From Candidatus Phytoplasma australiense (GTDB lineage: Bacteria > Bacillota_I > Bacilli_A > Acholeplasmatales > Acholeplasmataceae): a DNA stretch of 64,000 bases. The notes below the pieces were generated by a model. It ran no database searches and was not told the origin of the DNA. It was given only the letters and a program-made list of their open reading frames with translations. Below, piece by piece: positions 26,694-37,401 of this stretch (the stretch's first letter is position 1; the number at the start of each line of letters is the position of its first letter). A program made the position numbers and the translations under genes. The stretch is taken from contig AM422018.1 of the NCBI GenBank assembly GCA_000069925.1, forward strand, positions 1 through 64,000. The letters are read 5' to 3'.

Positions 26694-28268
26694 TTAAGCA
26701 AGTGCTTTTTTTTGCGCTATTTCAAATAATTGAGCAATTTTTTCTTGATCATTTTCTTTTAATAAAAAACAATCTACTAGCAATTGATTTACTACTATTC
26801 TTGCAATATAAGATTTTTGAAAGACGGGAGAGAAAAAATAAATTTTATCTTTTTCATCTTGTTCTCTTTCGTTGTTTAAAAAAACTAAAAGTTTAGCTTT
26901 TAAAAGTTCTTTACGTTCTTCAGTTGATAATTTATCATATTGTTTTTCTGAAAATTTTTTATAATCATCTATTTTATCTTGAAATCCTTTTGAATTAACA
27001 TAACCAGGTCTAGTAGGAAATTGGCTGCTTTCTTGTAAAAATAAGATTTCGTTGGCTTTTTGTGAAGTTAAATGTTTTAAAAACAACCAAGAAGCAATAA
27101 CTTCATCTTTATCTTTTTTATAAAATAAATTAATGTTTGCTCCTTGTTGTAAAGTTTTCCTTTTCCCTTTTTCCCAATAAGGACAAGAAGTTACCCCGAC
27201 TTCAAAACCAACTTTATTTACATAATCCAATCCATTAGAAGAATTAATATTCATTAATATGTCTTGTTTAGCAAACAAATTAAGAGTATGGTTTTCGCCT
27301 GATAATTTGCGAGTAATTAAATATTTTTTTTCATCATAAAATTGTTCTTTTAAATCTCTAATCATCTTTTGAGCATCTTGATTGTTAAAACCAACTCCTA
27401 GTTGATCGTTTGTAGTTTTGGGATTTGTATATTCAATATTTTTTTGTTCAGAAGAAACAATAAATAAATTAGATTCAGATTCATAAGAAATAGGAATTTT
27501 TTGAGGATTGTGTTTTTTAATTATTTCAGATAATGTTTTTAATTCTTCCCAAGTAATACCATCTTTTAATTCGCCAGTTTCTGGTTGTTTGTCTTTAAAA
27601 CATTTTTTTATTTTACCAAAGTCTTCCTTAGAGATTCTTTTTAATAAGTTTTTCAAATAGGTTTGGTTATAAAACATTAATTCAACGTTTTTGGTGAAAG
27701 GTAAAGAATACCATTTTTTTTCTTCTTCCCCTAATGCAATTTGTGATTCCTCTTCATAAATAGGATAAAAAAATGTATTTTCTTTTTCTTCTTTTTCTAA
27801 TTTTATTTCTTCATTTTTGTGGAAAATAAAATCATTTAAAGGCACGAGTTTTCCTGATTCATAATAATTAACTAAAAAATCAGGGTAAGAAACAATCAAA
27901 TGGGGTTCGTTGTTGGCTGGCAAAGCAACGTTAATGTTTTTAGTAAGAGTTCCCCAATTGCCTTTAAATTCTTCTTTAACTGTAATATTTTGATATTTCT
28001 CTTGAAATTTACTGATGATTTGTTGCAAAATTTCTTGGTTGTTGCCTTCTTTTCCTAAATTATGCCAAAAAATAATTTCAATTTTTTTATCCTTAAATTT
28101 TTTCCAATTATTTCCATCTTTATATTCTTCAAGTTTTGCTTTTAAAGTTGTATAATTTTTTTTTCTTAATTCTTTAGCTGAAGTTTTGGGAAATAAAATA
28201 ATAATGGTTAAAACCAAGAAAGAAAAAAGGAAAAAAGCAATAATTTTTAATTTATCCTTTGATACCAC
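26694..28268 (-). CDS. Sugar ABC transporter, solute-binding protein (family 1)
   Basis: A membrane-anchored binding protein: hydrophobic segment at about 9-24 without a lipobox Cys that I can see, so it probably stays as an N-terminal anchor. The body resembles family-1 binding proteins (UgpB/MalE type): EIIFWHNLGKEGNNQEIL near the start and NVELMFYNQTYLKN in the middle. At 524 aa it is longer than typical (about 430), with Lys/Glu-rich insertions. It overlaps the permease gene by 17 bp, showing tight coupling. The carried solute may be a sugar or glycerol-3-phosphate; sequence does not decide. Confidence 0.85.
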   Translation of the reverse strand: MVSKDKLKIIAFFLFSFLVLTIIILFPKTSAKELRKKNYTTLKAKLEEYKDGNNWKKFKDKKIEIIFWHNLGKEGNNQEILQQIISKFQEKYQNITVKEEFKGNWGTLTKNINVALPANNEPHLIVSYPDFLVNYYESGKLVPLNDFIFHKNEEIKLEKEEKENTFFYPIYEEESQIALGEEEKKWYSLPFTKNVELMFYNQTYLKNLLKRISKEDFGKIKKCFKDKQPETGELKDGITWEELKTLSEIIKKHNPQKIPISYESESNLFIVSSEQKNIEYTNPKTTNDQLGVGFNNQDAQKMIRDLKEQFYDEKKYLITRKLSGENHTLNLFAKQDILMNINSSNGLDYVNKVGFEVGVTSCPYWEKGKRKTLQQGANINLFYKKDKDEVIASWLFLKHLTSQKANEILFLQESSQFPTRPGYVNSKGFQDKIDDYKKFSEKQYDKLSTEERKELLKAKLLVFLNNEREQDEKDKIYFFSPVFQKSYIARIVVNQLLVDCFLLKENDQEKIAQLFEIAQKKALA

Positions 28269-29136
28269 TGTTTAAATTTCCTTCTAAAACGTATTTCTTG
28301 CAAAAAATAAATAACAAAACCAAAGGGACTGTGATTAAAGTAGTGGCTGCCATTTGCTGATTAATTAAATTTGGTTTCGTATCGGAATCAAAAAAATTTC
28401 TCACTATTACTGTTAACAATTTTCCGCCAACAAGTTGCGGCCATAAGTAAGCATTCCAAGCAGCAACTGCTCTAAAAATAACAATATTAATTAAATTATC
28501 TTTTAAAAGAGGAATCAAAATTTTAAACAAAAAATTAAAATTACTACTACCATCAATTTTAACAGATAAATATAATTCTTTAGGAATTTTTTTGATATTT
28601 TGCATTAATAAAAAAATATGAACAAAATTAATTAAAAAAGGCAATACCATAGCAAAATAAACCCCTCCTGGAACAATAGAACCATTACCAGGATCAACTA
28701 AACCTAAACGAGCCACTGTTTGATAATTAATTAAAAACATACTTTCAGTAGTAATCATGGTAGTAATCAAAAAAAGACTGAAAACAATTCTTTTGTTTTT
28801 AAATTGTAAAATACTTAAAGCAAAGGCAGTAATAACAGAAACAATAATTCCTAAAATAGTTGATAAAAAAACTACTAAAATAGTCACTAAAAAAGAAGGC
28901 AAAAAACCAATTTTATCATTACCCACTAAAACATTTTTAAAATGTTCAATTGTAAAATTTTTAGGATACCAATGGATATGTAAACTATCTTTTTGAAAAG
29001 CCACGTTTAACATCCAATAAAAAGGTAAAGCTAAAAACAACAAAACAAAAAATAAAAAAAAATATTTAACAAAAATAAAAAAAAAGCTTGGGGCTTTTCT
29101 TTTTAAAATCAATAAATTTGATTGAATTTTATTCAT
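28252..29136 (-). CDS. Sugar ABC transporter permease (MalG/UgpE type)
   Basis: One of two inner-membrane channel subunits. The 294-aa protein has six predicted membrane helices. The EAA loop that contacts the ATPase reads SVKIDGSSNFNFLFKILIPL (about 188-207), where E-A-A is replaced by V-K-I but the G nine residues on is present. It ends GNLNSGIKG, like MalG-type permeases (VAGLTAGAVKG). It sits between the partner permease and the binding protein. Confidence 0.9.
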   Translation of the reverse strand: MNKIQSNLLILKRKAPSFFFIFVKYFFLFFVLLFLALPFYWMLNVAFQKDSLHIHWYPKNFTIEHFKNVLVGNDKIGFLPSFLVTILVVFLSTILGIIVSVITAFALSILQFKNKRIVFSLFLITTMITTESMFLINYQTVARLGLVDPGNGSIVPGGVYFAMVLPFLINFVHIFLLMQNIKKIPKELYLSVKIDGSSNFNFLFKILIPLLKDNLINIVIFRAVAAWNAYLWPQLVGGKLLTVIVRNFFDSDTKPNLINQQMAATTLITVPLVLLFIFCKKYVLEGNLNSGIKG

Positions 29137-29156
29137 TTCATTATTACCTTAAACAT

Positions 29157-30071
29157 TTATTCTCGATTAAATTTTTTCATAAAGTGAAAATTCAAAAGAG
29201 TAAAAAAAATAGAAATCAAAAGCAAAATAATAGTTGCCGCTGCTCCTTTAGAATAAGAATCAAGGACAGGATTAGATGCTTGATGATAAATATAGCCAAC
29301 AATTGTATTTACTTTTGTTTCGTTGGCACCAAAAATACCGACAACAGATTCATATTCTTTAAAAACTTGAATCATAGTTATAATGACTTGATAAAAAACG
29401 CTCGGCAAAATTAAAGGAAAAGTTATTTTTTTAAAAATAGTTAAATTAGTGGCGCCATCGATGCGAGCGGCATCAAAATAATTTTTACTAATGTTTTTCA
29501 AAGCAACACTAAAAATTAAAATGTGAAAAGGCAAAGAACGCCAAACAACATAAAAAATTAAAATAAACATTTTATTAAAATAACTAGCAGAATGACTAAT
29601 CCAATTATGCGAAAAACTTAACAAACCTTCAGTGCTGTTTTTAAAATCCCAAATATTATGATAAAAAAGGACTGCAAAAACCATTCCCATAACAACAGAA
29701 TTAGTTAAATAAGGAAGAAAAAAAACGGTTTGAAAAAGCTTTTTTAAAAAATGATTATAAACATAATTTAGAGCCAAAGAGATCATTAAAGAAATAAAAA
29801 TAGAAATAGGTACAGCGATAAAAACTAATACAAAAGTATTTAAAAGAGCCGTTCTAAAATCTGGATCTTTAAAAATAGTCACATAATTGTTGAAATTAAA
29901 AGAACTAGAAAAAACGTCTGTAAACTTATCGTAACCATGATTTAAAGAAATGAAAAATGTTTTGGTTAAAGGATAAAAATTAAAAACAGTTACCAAAAGT
30001 AAAGCCGGAGCTAAATAATACCAATGTTTATGCTTATTTTTATTTTTAAAAAATTTTTTTAATGCTGACAT
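29157..30071 (-). CDS. Sugar ABC transporter permease (MalF/UgpA type)
   Basis: 304 aa with six membrane helices, the first at about 20-38 after a basic N-terminus. The EAA loop is AARIDGATNLTIFKKITFPL (about 205-224), close to consensus. It starts directly after the ATPase gene (30072), so the two are translationally coupled, and the second permease follows 20 bp later. Confidence 0.92.
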   Translation of the reverse strand: MSALKKFFKNKNKHKHWYYLAPALLLVTVFNFYPLTKTFFISLNHGYDKFTDVFSSSFNFNNYVTIFKDPDFRTALLNTFVLVFIAVPISIFISLMISLALNYVYNHFLKKLFQTVFFLPYLTNSVVMGMVFAVLFYHNIWDFKNSTEGLLSFSHNWISHSASYFNKMFILIFYVVWRSLPFHILIFSVALKNISKNYFDAARIDGATNLTIFKKITFPLILPSVFYQVIITMIQVFKEYESVVGIFGANETKVNTIVGYIYHQASNPVLDSYSKGAAATIILLLISIFFTLLNFHFMKKFNRE

Positions 30072-31178
30072 TTAAAAAATCCTATTTTCTGTTTCGGGAT
30101 CGAAAAGGAAACATTTTTCTTGTTTAATTTGAAACCTAATTTTTTGTTTGGGGAAAAAACCTTGAGGAAAAATAATATCTTTACTTTTTTCATCAAATAC
30201 GAGGCGAAAAGTATTGTTAACCGCTTGAGGATGACGAGCTAATAACATTAAATCTCTTCCGATAGTTTCCAAAAACAGCGTTTCAATTTCTAAATTACCA
30301 TCTTCTGCAAACCAATATCCTTCGGGTCTGATTGCAACATAAACTTTTTGTTTTAATGTTTTTAAATTTTTATCATGAGAGAAATCAAATAACAAAGATT
30401 TACCAAGATAAACTTTTCCAAAAACAATTTCTCCTTCAAAAATTGAAATTAAAGGATTTCCTAAGAATTTTGCAACAAATAAATTACGAGGGTTGGAATA
30501 AACTTCTTGAGGACTTCCTTTTTGTTGGATTTCTCCTTTTTTCATTAAACAAATTTCATCACTAATTGTCATGGCTTCTTCTTGGTCGTGAGTAACAAAA
30601 ATAGCAGTAATGCCTGTTTTTCTTTGAATGCGACGAATTTCTTCACGAGTTTTTAAACGAAGTCCCGCGTCAAGGTTAGATAAAGGTTCGTCCAATAACA
30701 AAACTTGAGGCTTTTTGACTAAAGCGCGAGCGATTGCGACTCTTTGTTGTTGCCCTCCTGATAATTCATGAGGTTTTTTGTCTAAATGTTCTTCAATTCC
30801 AACTAATTTAGCAATTTCTTCCACTTTAACCAAAATTTCTTTTGCAGGAGTTTTTAAATTTTCTAAAGGAAAGGAGATGTTTTGTTGAACTGTCATATGA
30901 GGATATAAAGCATAATTTTGAAAAACGAAGCCAATTCCTCTTTTTTCTATAGGAACATTAGTTACATCTTTGTTCTCGAAAAAAATTTTTCCAGAAGAAA
31001 TAGAATGAATTCCTGCAATCATATAAAGAATGGTTGATTTTCCACAACCAGAAGGTCCTAAAAGACAAACTAATTTTCCTTTAGGAATATCAACACTAAT
31101 TTTATTAACAACACAAGTTTCTTTTTTATTTTTTTTATCAAAAAAAACTTTTGAGACTTGACTTAATTTTATGCCCAT
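30072..31178 (-). CDS. Sugar ABC transporter ATP-binding protein (MalK/UgpC type)
   Basis: The ATPase that energises the permease pair. It has 368 aa. Walker A GPSGCGKST (about 42-50), Q-loop FVFQNYALYPHM, signature LSGGQQQR (about 140-147), Walker B VLLLDEPLSNLD and switch His (FVTHDQEEAM) are all intact. The C-terminal ~130 residues form the MOI/TOBE regulatory domain typical of carbohydrate importers. It is the first gene of the four-gene operon, starting at ATG 31178. Confidence 0.95.
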   Translation of the reverse strand: MGIKLSQVSKVFFDKKNKKETCVVNKISVDIPKGKLVCLLGPSGCGKSTILYMIAGIHSISSGKIFFENKDVTNVPIEKRGIGFVFQNYALYPHMTVQQNISFPLENLKTPAKEILVKVEEIAKLVGIEEHLDKKPHELSGGQQQRVAIARALVKKPQVLLLDEPLSNLDAGLRLKTREEIRRIQRKTGITAIFVTHDQEEAMTISDEICLMKKGEIQQKGSPQEVYSNPRNLFVAKFLGNPLISIFEGEIVFGKVYLGKSLLFDFSHDKNLKTLKQKVYVAIRPEGYWFAEDGNLEIETLFLETIGRDLMLLARHPQAVNNTFRLVFDEKSKDIIFPQGFFPKQKIRFQIKQEKCFLFDPETENRIF

Positions 31179-32269
31179 TTTTTCATTTCTCTTTTATATT
31201 ATATATTTATTTAATTTCTGACAATTTATATTATTTTTTGTCTTAAATGTTTTAAAAGTTTAGAAAAATTTTTATTTTATTTTTTCTTTTAAACTTAAAA
31301 AATTGTGATAATTATAATTTCTTCAAATTAAAAAAAACTCTGAAATTTAATTAAAATTCATCAACTTTTTGATGTTCTTTTAATTTCTGTCAATTATAAA
31401 TTAATTTTTTTTAAAGTGGAGGATACACACTAAACAAACTAAACAAATTATCCTTAAAGCTTAAAAATTTAAAAGTACCAAAACTAAAAAATCCTTGAAT
31501 AATCTTTTTTTATTTACATCAAGAAATTGCAAACAAATGTTTTTAAAACAATTTTTTTAAATTTTTTGAAAACTTAAAAAAATTGTGATAATTACATGTG
31601 TCTTGAGATTAAAAACTTCACCGTTTCATGTTTTTTATATTTTTTTTCTTTAAGATTTTTAAATTTAAGATTTTTAAAAATTCCAAATTTCTTTAGATTA
31701 AAAAATATAAATCAAAAACACTATCTAATTTTTTTCGTATTTTGTTAAATTGAGACATATACAAACTTTTTTCCAAAAACTCACTAAGCAACTCATATGG
31801 AAGTAATTATTTCATATTTGAATTTTTGGTTTTTCAAATTTATCTGATTCAAACGTAATTTAGGATTTGTATATGTGTTTATTTGTTTCCATTTTGCGTC
31901 ATAAATTAATCATTTGTTTTAGTTATAATAACATTGCCTATATCTATCAGTTTTTTCATAAATTTTTTAGATGATGCATTTAATTAGTTTTGCAGCAAAG
32001 AAAGAGTGATAAAGATAGGTAAATGTTGTTGTTTGGTATTTTTGTAATTTATTAAGTGGTTTTTGAAATTTTTTTAGACAAAATGTAAAAATTGTTTTTT
32101 TTAGTCTTAATTTTTTTAAAAGTAAAAACTTTTTATTAATAAAAACTTAATAAAAAAATAGATTTATTTATGTTTTTTCACTATTGGCCTGTGTTTGTTT
32201 TTTTTAGTTACTTAAGTTTTTTAAAATTTTTTGTTATTTTTAAATGAATTAAAAACACGAAATCAAAAC
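31179..32269. other. 1.1-kb intergenic region with repeats
   Basis: No gene is visible. Two R3 copies (about 31285-31345 and 31570-31625) share AAAAAATTGTGATAATTA. The stretch 31290-31510 resembles 61390-61580. The segment 32045-32120 resembles 19020-19100. The operon promoter for the minus-strand transporter must lie near 31180-31260, but I cannot pick boxes. Confidence 0.45.
31285..31510. repeat. Dispersed repeat R3, long copy
   Basis: Core TTGTGATAATTATAATTTC, AATTAAAAAAA-CTCTG, then TTTCTGTCAATT. The same order of blocks is found at about 61390-61580. Confidence 0.45.
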
Positions 32270-33643
32270 TTAATAAGTTCTTGGAAAAGCAATGACATCT
32301 CTAATATTATCTAAACCTGTCAAAAAAAGCAATAATCTTTCAAAACCTAAACCAAAACCAGAGTGAATACAACTGCCAAAACGACGTAAATCTAGATACC
32401 ATTCAAATTCTTTTTGAGGGATTTTCATTTGTTGCATTTTTTCAATTAAAACTGCTAAATTTTCTTCTCTCTGTGATCCACCGATTAATTCTCCCACGCG
32501 AGGAATTAAAAGATCCATGGCAGCGACTGTTTTTTGATCAGGATTATTTTTCATATAAAATGCTTTGATTTCTTTAGGCCAATCAATTATAAAAACTGGT
32601 TTTTGAAAATGTTTTTCAGTCAAAAACTTTTCGTGTTCGGTTGCCAAATCAGAACCATAAAAAACTTTATTCTCAAAAGCAACACCACTTGATGCCAAAA
32701 TTTCAATTGCTTTTTGATATGTGATTACTAAAAATTCTTTTTCTTGAACAACGTTTTTAAGTTCTTGTAATAAACCATTTCTCACTGTTTGGTCTAAAAA
32801 CTCAATATCTTTTTGGTTTTCTTGAAGACATTGAACAACAACTTCTTGCAACATTTCTTGAGCAACTTTTAAATTTTGTTTTAAATCGCAAAAAGCCATT
32901 TCTGGTTCTAACATCCAAAACTCAGCAGCATGTCTGGGAGTGTTTGATTTTTCAGCTCTAAAAGTAGGACCAAAAGTATAAACTTTATTCAAAGCTAAAG
33001 CCATTGCTTCTGCTTCTAATTGCCCTGTTACTGTTAAAAAAACTTTTTTACCGAAAAAATCTTTTTGATAATTTATTGTTGAGGGTTTTTCTTGTGATAA
33101 ACGCTCTAGATTAAGGGAAGTTAGTTGAAATAATTCTCCAGCTCCTTCACCATCATTAGGAGTGATAATGGGGGTATTGATGTGAAAAAAACCTTTTTTA
33201 TGAAAAAAATGATGCAAGGCGAAAAAAGCAGTACTTCTAATGCGAAAAACTGCTCCAAAAAGTTTTGTTCTTGTTCTTAGATGAGGGATAGTTCTTAAAA
33301 AAGATTTAGAATGTTTTTTTGGTTGAATGGGATAAGAAAAATCACTTGAACCTAATAAAGTGATATTTTGAGCCAAAATTTCTAAATTTTTTTCTTGTTT
33401 TTCGTTTTTCTTTAAAAAACCTTCAACTTTCAAAGAAGTGCCAATTTGCAAAATATCTTTTATTTTTTCTAAATCAACATTTTTATAAACAATTTGGAAA
33501 TTTTCTAAAAAAGTGCCATCATTTAATTCTATAAAAATTAATTTTTTTTGAAAACGACAATTTCTAATCCAACCATTAACAATAATTTTTTTTCCTAAAT
33601 AAAAATCTGCTTTTTCAAAAATATTTTTAATAGAAATTTCCAT
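32270..33643 (-). CDS. asnS: Asparagine-tRNA ligase
   Basis: It charges tRNA-Asn. The 457-aa protein has the N-terminal OB-fold anticodon-binding domain (about 1-110) and a class IIb catalytic core with [21 protein letters not shown] (motif 2, about 228-248), GVAFE and GSQREE near the middle, and motif 3 [12 protein letters not shown] (about 432-443). The absence of the Asp-specific insertion and the overall layout favour AsnRS over AspRS. It is monocistronic, starting at ATG 33643 behind AAGGAT. Confidence 0.95.
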   Translation of the reverse strand: MEISIKNIFEKADFYLGKKIIVNGWIRNCRFQKKLIFIELNDGTFLENFQIVYKNVDLEKIKDILQIGTSLKVEGFLKKNEKQEKNLEILAQNITLLGSSDFSYPIQPKKHSKSFLRTIPHLRTRTKLFGAVFRIRSTAFFALHHFFHKKGFFHINTPIITPNDGEGAGELFQLTSLNLERLSQEKPSTINYQKDFFGKKVFLTVTGQLEAEAMALALNKVYTFGPTFRAEKSNTPRHAAEFWMLEPEMAFCDLKQNLKVAQEMLQEVVVQCLQENQKDIEFLDQTVRNGLLQELKNVVQEKEFLVITYQKAIEILASSGVAFENKVFYGSDLATEHEKFLTEKHFQKPVFIIDWPKEIKAFYMKNNPDQKTVAAMDLLIPRVGELIGGSQREENLAVLIEKMQQMKIPQKEFEWYLDLRRFGSCIHSGFGLGFERLLLFLTGLDNIRDVIAFPRTY

Positions 33644-34345
33644 TATTTTAATCCTTTATTTGATTATTTTTTATAAATTTGACATAACAACGCGATAACA
33701 ACATAATAATAAATTAAAAAATTATAAAGAATGAAAAATTAAAAAAACTTTAAACATAAATTACAAATTAATAAAAATAATTACAAGCATATTTTAACAT
33801 TTTTAAGCCAATTTTTTAAAAATATTTAAAAACAAAACCCAATAAATGTTTTTTTTAGGAATTAGAAAAAATTGCCTTAATTGGTTCCTAAAGGGTTAAA
33901 TTTTTTTTTAAATTCAAATAATTAATCTTTTTTTTAACCGCCCAAAAACTTTATTTTTTTAATAAATCATAAATTTTTTTTGCTCCCAAAATTTTTTCAA
34001 AACTAACTAAAAAAATAGTAAAAATCAGCCGAATTTATATTTAATGAACAAATTTGCAAACACCAATAAAACAATGTTATATCTTCATAAAAAAATATTT
34101 TTTTTGCAACACTTAAACGCTTTCAAGTTTATGAGGTGTTTTATTTTTTCCTCTCAAAAACCGATTTTTAATAATTTTTGAATTGACTGAAAAACTAAAT
34201 ATTATTATTTAATTTAATACATAATTTAAATATTTTAATTATATAATTAAATTTTTTTTAGGTTTTTGATTATTCCTAATTGTTTGATTATTAAGATATT
34301 TATAAAAACTTAAACACCTTTAAGTGCAAATGTAAATCATAAATA
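33644..34345. other. Intergenic DNA between asnS and the PMU
   Basis: AT-rich, no gene visible. A weak hairpin (AACAC...GTGTT, 34107-34142) followed by T-rich DNA may be a terminator. The sequence next to the PMU does not contain the front part of the ftsH relic found at the other end. Confidence 0.45.
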
Positions 34346-34347
34346 TT

Positions 34348-34781
34348 GGTAAGCTCCACAAAAATGGCACCATTTGAGAACAACATTTTTTTCCAAAAAA
34401 ATATGATTTTTTGAAAAACCAAATTGTTTATTAATTACCTTTATTATAACATAATTAAAATTATTTGTCAAAATATAAAATATTATTGTTGTCAATACTA
34501 AAATATAAAAAAATAATTTTTTTTTACACAATAATCTAAAAAGAATTGATTTAAAGAATTTTATTAATTATAAAAAATGAATATTCAAAATATTACCTCT
34601 TAAATGATTTTATATTTATGATTTGATATTTATCATTACCAATCACCCAAAAGTGTCATATAAGGGCAAAATTTTGAGTTTTAAGTGGTGATTGTGGTTT
34701 TTTAAAACACCTTTTTTTTGAGGTCTATAAAAAAACCTACACAAATTGCCCTCCGTTATGAAGGGCTTATAGTTTTAATTA
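34348..34781 (-). repeat. PMU left terminal inverted repeat
   Basis: About 430 bp. It matches the right end (55224-55725) in reverse complement over most of its length, from the tra5 stop to GGTAAGCTCC. The right copy has extra sequence (TGGTACTGGTTGAGAAC and neighbours, about 55540-55590) that is missing or altered here. Confidence 0.8.
34443..34471 (-). promoter_or_regulatory. Outward promoter in the left terminal repeat
   Basis: On the minus strand TTGACA (34466-34471) and TATAAT (34443-34448) are spaced exactly 17 bp, pointing out of the PMU towards asnS. The same promoter lies in the right terminal repeat. Confidence 0.7.
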
Positions 34782-35955
34782 TTAATTAATATTTTTAGTT
34801 TTAAATTCTTTGGGTGATAAATAATTTAGGACTTTCATTTTGCGATAAATATTATAATATTCAATGTAATCAGTAATAATTTCTATAATTTGAGGTTCGT
34901 CTAAATTTTGCATTTTTTCATAATAGATAGTTTCACGTTTCATGTTGGCCCAAAATGGCTCCATACATGCATTATCAGTTGGCATGGCTTTAGCTGAGAA
35001 ACTAGTTATTAGATTATTTGTTTTTAACTCAGTTTGATATCTTTTAGAAGTATAAACACTTGCTCTATCACAATGAAGAATGCAAGGGTTTATTAATGTA
35101 GGAATAACTTTTAAAGTATTAATTACAAAATCAACATCAGCGATTTTAGAAATATTGTAACAAATAATTTCGCGGTTATACAAATCCATCATCGCAGAAA
35201 CAAATAATTTTTTGGTTATTTTTCCCAAAAGGTATATAAGTAATATCTGTACATAATTTTTCAAACGGTCTTGTGGCATGATAATTGTTTTGAATTAGGT
35301 TTTTTAAATTATTTTCTTTTTGAATAGCTAAATCATAATAATATTGAGGTTTTCGTTGTATTCTTTGTGATAATAACCCAAATTGATGCATCAGTTTTAA
35401 AACAGTTTTAGCGCTTATCTTAAATTTAAGGTCAATTAATTTTTGATGAACCACGCGATAACCAAGCCTTCTTTTTCTTTTGCCATCAGTTGTGATATAT
35501 GAACCTTGTTTGCATATTTGAAACAAGGCTTTTTCCAATTCACTTTGAGGTCTAGGATGAAGACTTTGCTTAATCCATCTAAAATAACTAGTTTTTGAAA
35601 TAGATAACCATTTAATCAATTGTTCTAATGAAGCTTCTTTTTGATATTTATTAATGATTTCTAAATATAATTTTCTATTTTTCTTGAAATTAGTTTTTAG
35701 TTGGTTTTTAATTGCGGTTTTAATTGGATTAATTTCTGAATCTTTAACCTTTCTTTTTCCTCTAATTGATTGTTCTAGCCTTCCCACCCCTTTTAATTCA
35801 TACCACTTCACCCATTGATAAATCTGACTCCGATTTTTAATATTTAAGTTTTGTTGTATTTCTTTACATCTTTTGCCTTCCTGTTTCGCAAAAACAGCCT
35901 TTAATTTAACATCCAAAGAATATAATTTTAATTTTTTCTCCATTTCTAAGCTCAT
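34782..35955 (-). pseudogene. tra5: tra5 transposase (IS3 family), left copy, frameshifted
   Basis: The first frame (35955-35176) carries the helix-turn-helix region and the start of the DDE domain up to CTDITYIPFG. An extra A in the run near 35215 (six A where the right copy has five) throws it out of frame. The rest continues in 35279-34782 with HCDRASVYTS (second Asp) and MEPFWANMKRE (catalytic Glu). All three catalytic residues survive across the two frames. Phytoplasma tra5 reads as a single frame, so this looks like a lesion and not the programmed orfA/orfB shift of other IS3 elements. Confidence 0.85.
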
Positions 35956-36027
35956 TTCTGTTTTATTAACATAACTTTATTTTTTTAAGCTTTGGTTGTT
36001 AAAAAAACTATTTTGTCGGGTATTTTA

Positions 36028-36076
36028 AAAAAAACAACAATAAAATCTTTTAAAAAGTTTTATTGTTGTTTTAAAA
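36028..36076. terminator. Bidirectional terminator before tra5, left
   Basis: AAACAACAATAAAA pairs with TTTTATTGTTGTTT around a short loop, with A- and T-rich flanks. The same hairpin precedes the right tra5 at 53937-53980. Confidence 0.7.
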
Positions 36077-36103
36077 TATTTATTAATTATTTTTTTATTT
36101 TTT

Positions 36104-36549
36104 TTGTAATTTAAACATCAATTACTAATTTTTTTTATTTCTTTTATCGTCTTCGATTGTTGTTTGGTGGATTTGGATTATTTTGATTATTACCTTGTCG
36201 CGGCATAGCGTTATGAACAATAATTTGCTGATTTGAAATTTGTTGACTTAATTGTATACTTCGTCTGACAAGATTATTAATAGTTTCTTCGGAAGCATTA
36301 TTACGACTAGCATTAATAATTTGTTCTCCTATTCTAGCTTGTTGATTATTCAATTCTAGCAAAATGCCTGCTTGGATTTCCAAATTTCTCTGATTTTGTT
36401 GACCATTATTTATATCATGACCATTAGAATGACCATTATTCATCGCCATAACTTGATTATTATTTATTAATAACATTCCTAAAAAAGCTAATAAACAAAT
36501 ACTTATTATTTTTAATTGATTTTGTAATTTAAACATTAATTACTAAACT
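36104..36549 (-). repeat. Direct repeats flanking the SVM effector gene
   Basis: About 25 bp (TTTGTAATTTAAACAT-x-AATTACTAA) occur at 36104-36128 and 36525-36549. Both correspond to the start of an SVM signal peptide (MFKLQ). At the distal copy the frame ends after seven codons. Confidence 0.65.
36144..36536 (-). CDS. Secreted SVM-type candidate effector
   Basis: The first ~32 residues (MFKLQNQLKIISICLLAFLG then LINNNQVMAM) form the signal peptide typical of phytoplasma sequence-variable mosaic (SVM) proteins, so Sec-dependent release into the host cell is likely. The mature part is about 98 aa: an Asn/Gly/His-rich start, a helical Gln/Asn/Ile-rich centre with LELNNQQARIGEQIINASR, and a Pro/Asn tail ending NNRRR. 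It resembles other small helical phytoplasma effectors in style, but I cannot match it to a named SAP. It starts at ATG behind AAGGAG. The inverted right arm of the PMU lacks this gene. Confidence 0.8.
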   Translation of the reverse strand: MFKLQNQLKIISICLLAFLGMLLINNNQVMAMNNGHSNGHDINNGQQNQRNLEIQAGILLELNNQQARIGEQIINASRNNASEETINNLVRRSIQLSQQISNQQIIVHNAMPRQGNNQNNPNPPNNNRRR

Positions 36550-36639
36550 CCTTATTTTTATTTATTTTAATTATTTTTTGTATTAAATTTCTTAGTATAA
36601 AGTGTGATATATTTTTGTTTTGGGTTGAAGTGAAGATAG

Positions 36640-37370
36640 TTAGTTTTTCATTTCGGATTTTGGGAATCTAGAATCTTTGGGGTCTATGATATGACATTTC
36701 ACTTCATCCATGAAAAAGTCTTTATCTTCTTCAATTAACCATTTTGGGCCTTCGTAGTCTAGGTCTGTGTAGTGGTTTGAAGGGTCGTTGATGAAATTTA
36801 TATCACCGAAATATGAATCATCACCTTTATGTTTCATATGAAAAGTTTTAAAATAATCAATGATGTTGTCTTTTATTTCCCATTTGTCAAAAGGGTTTTT
36901 CATAAACGGCATTATATCATTTGGCTCGTATTCACGGTGCTGTCCACAACCAAGACCGTTGAGACCGTAGAAAGTGTATTTAACTTTAATCATTTGGTGA
37001 CCCAAAACAAGGTGATTAACATCATGACTATAACTTTGACAAGGTCTACCTTTCCAATCTTTTGTGGCCCCAAATTCTGCATTGGGATCATAACCATCTG
37101 CTTTATAATATTTCTTAATTTGGTAGTTATCATCTCTAGAACAGTATCCTTCAAACCATTCAGCTTCAATTTCTATCTTTGGGTTAGGAATAGTATAGGT
37201 TTTGGGCCTGGAGTTTGTTATATCGTATTTACTGTCTAAAAATATAAAACCACCGAAAATAGCAAATATACTTATTATAAAACAACAATATATAATTATT
37301 GGTTTTATTGGATTTCTTATTGTATATTTATAGGGATAGATTATTTGCGTTTCGATTGTAGGATTTGTTT
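36640..37370 (-). pseudogene. PMU membrane protein with NGLG module, 3' part after the intron
   Basis: The downstream part of the gene whose upstream part is 39711-40080. It has one membrane helix (after RNPIKPIIIY) and a globular domain with WFEGYCSRDDNY, FGATKDWKGRPCQSYSHDVNHLVLGHQ, NGLGCGQHREYEPNDIMPF and a C-terminal WLIEEDKDFFMDEV. It ends about 22 residues short of the right-arm homologue (53141-53923) owing to an in-frame TAA. Open reading extends to 37443 but that stretch is intron RNA. The function is unknown; the protein was probably a membrane-anchored PMU protein. Confidence 0.65.
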
Positions 37371-37401
37371 TTCTACTTTCTATTACAAACAGCCCCCCTC
37401 C

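Noticed and set aside
34337-34531. 64-aa frame at the left PMU end and its 62-aa counterpart at 55562-55750
   Set aside because: Both lie inside the terminal repeat over the outward promoter; the two translations diverge by frameshift, as expected for non-coding repeat.
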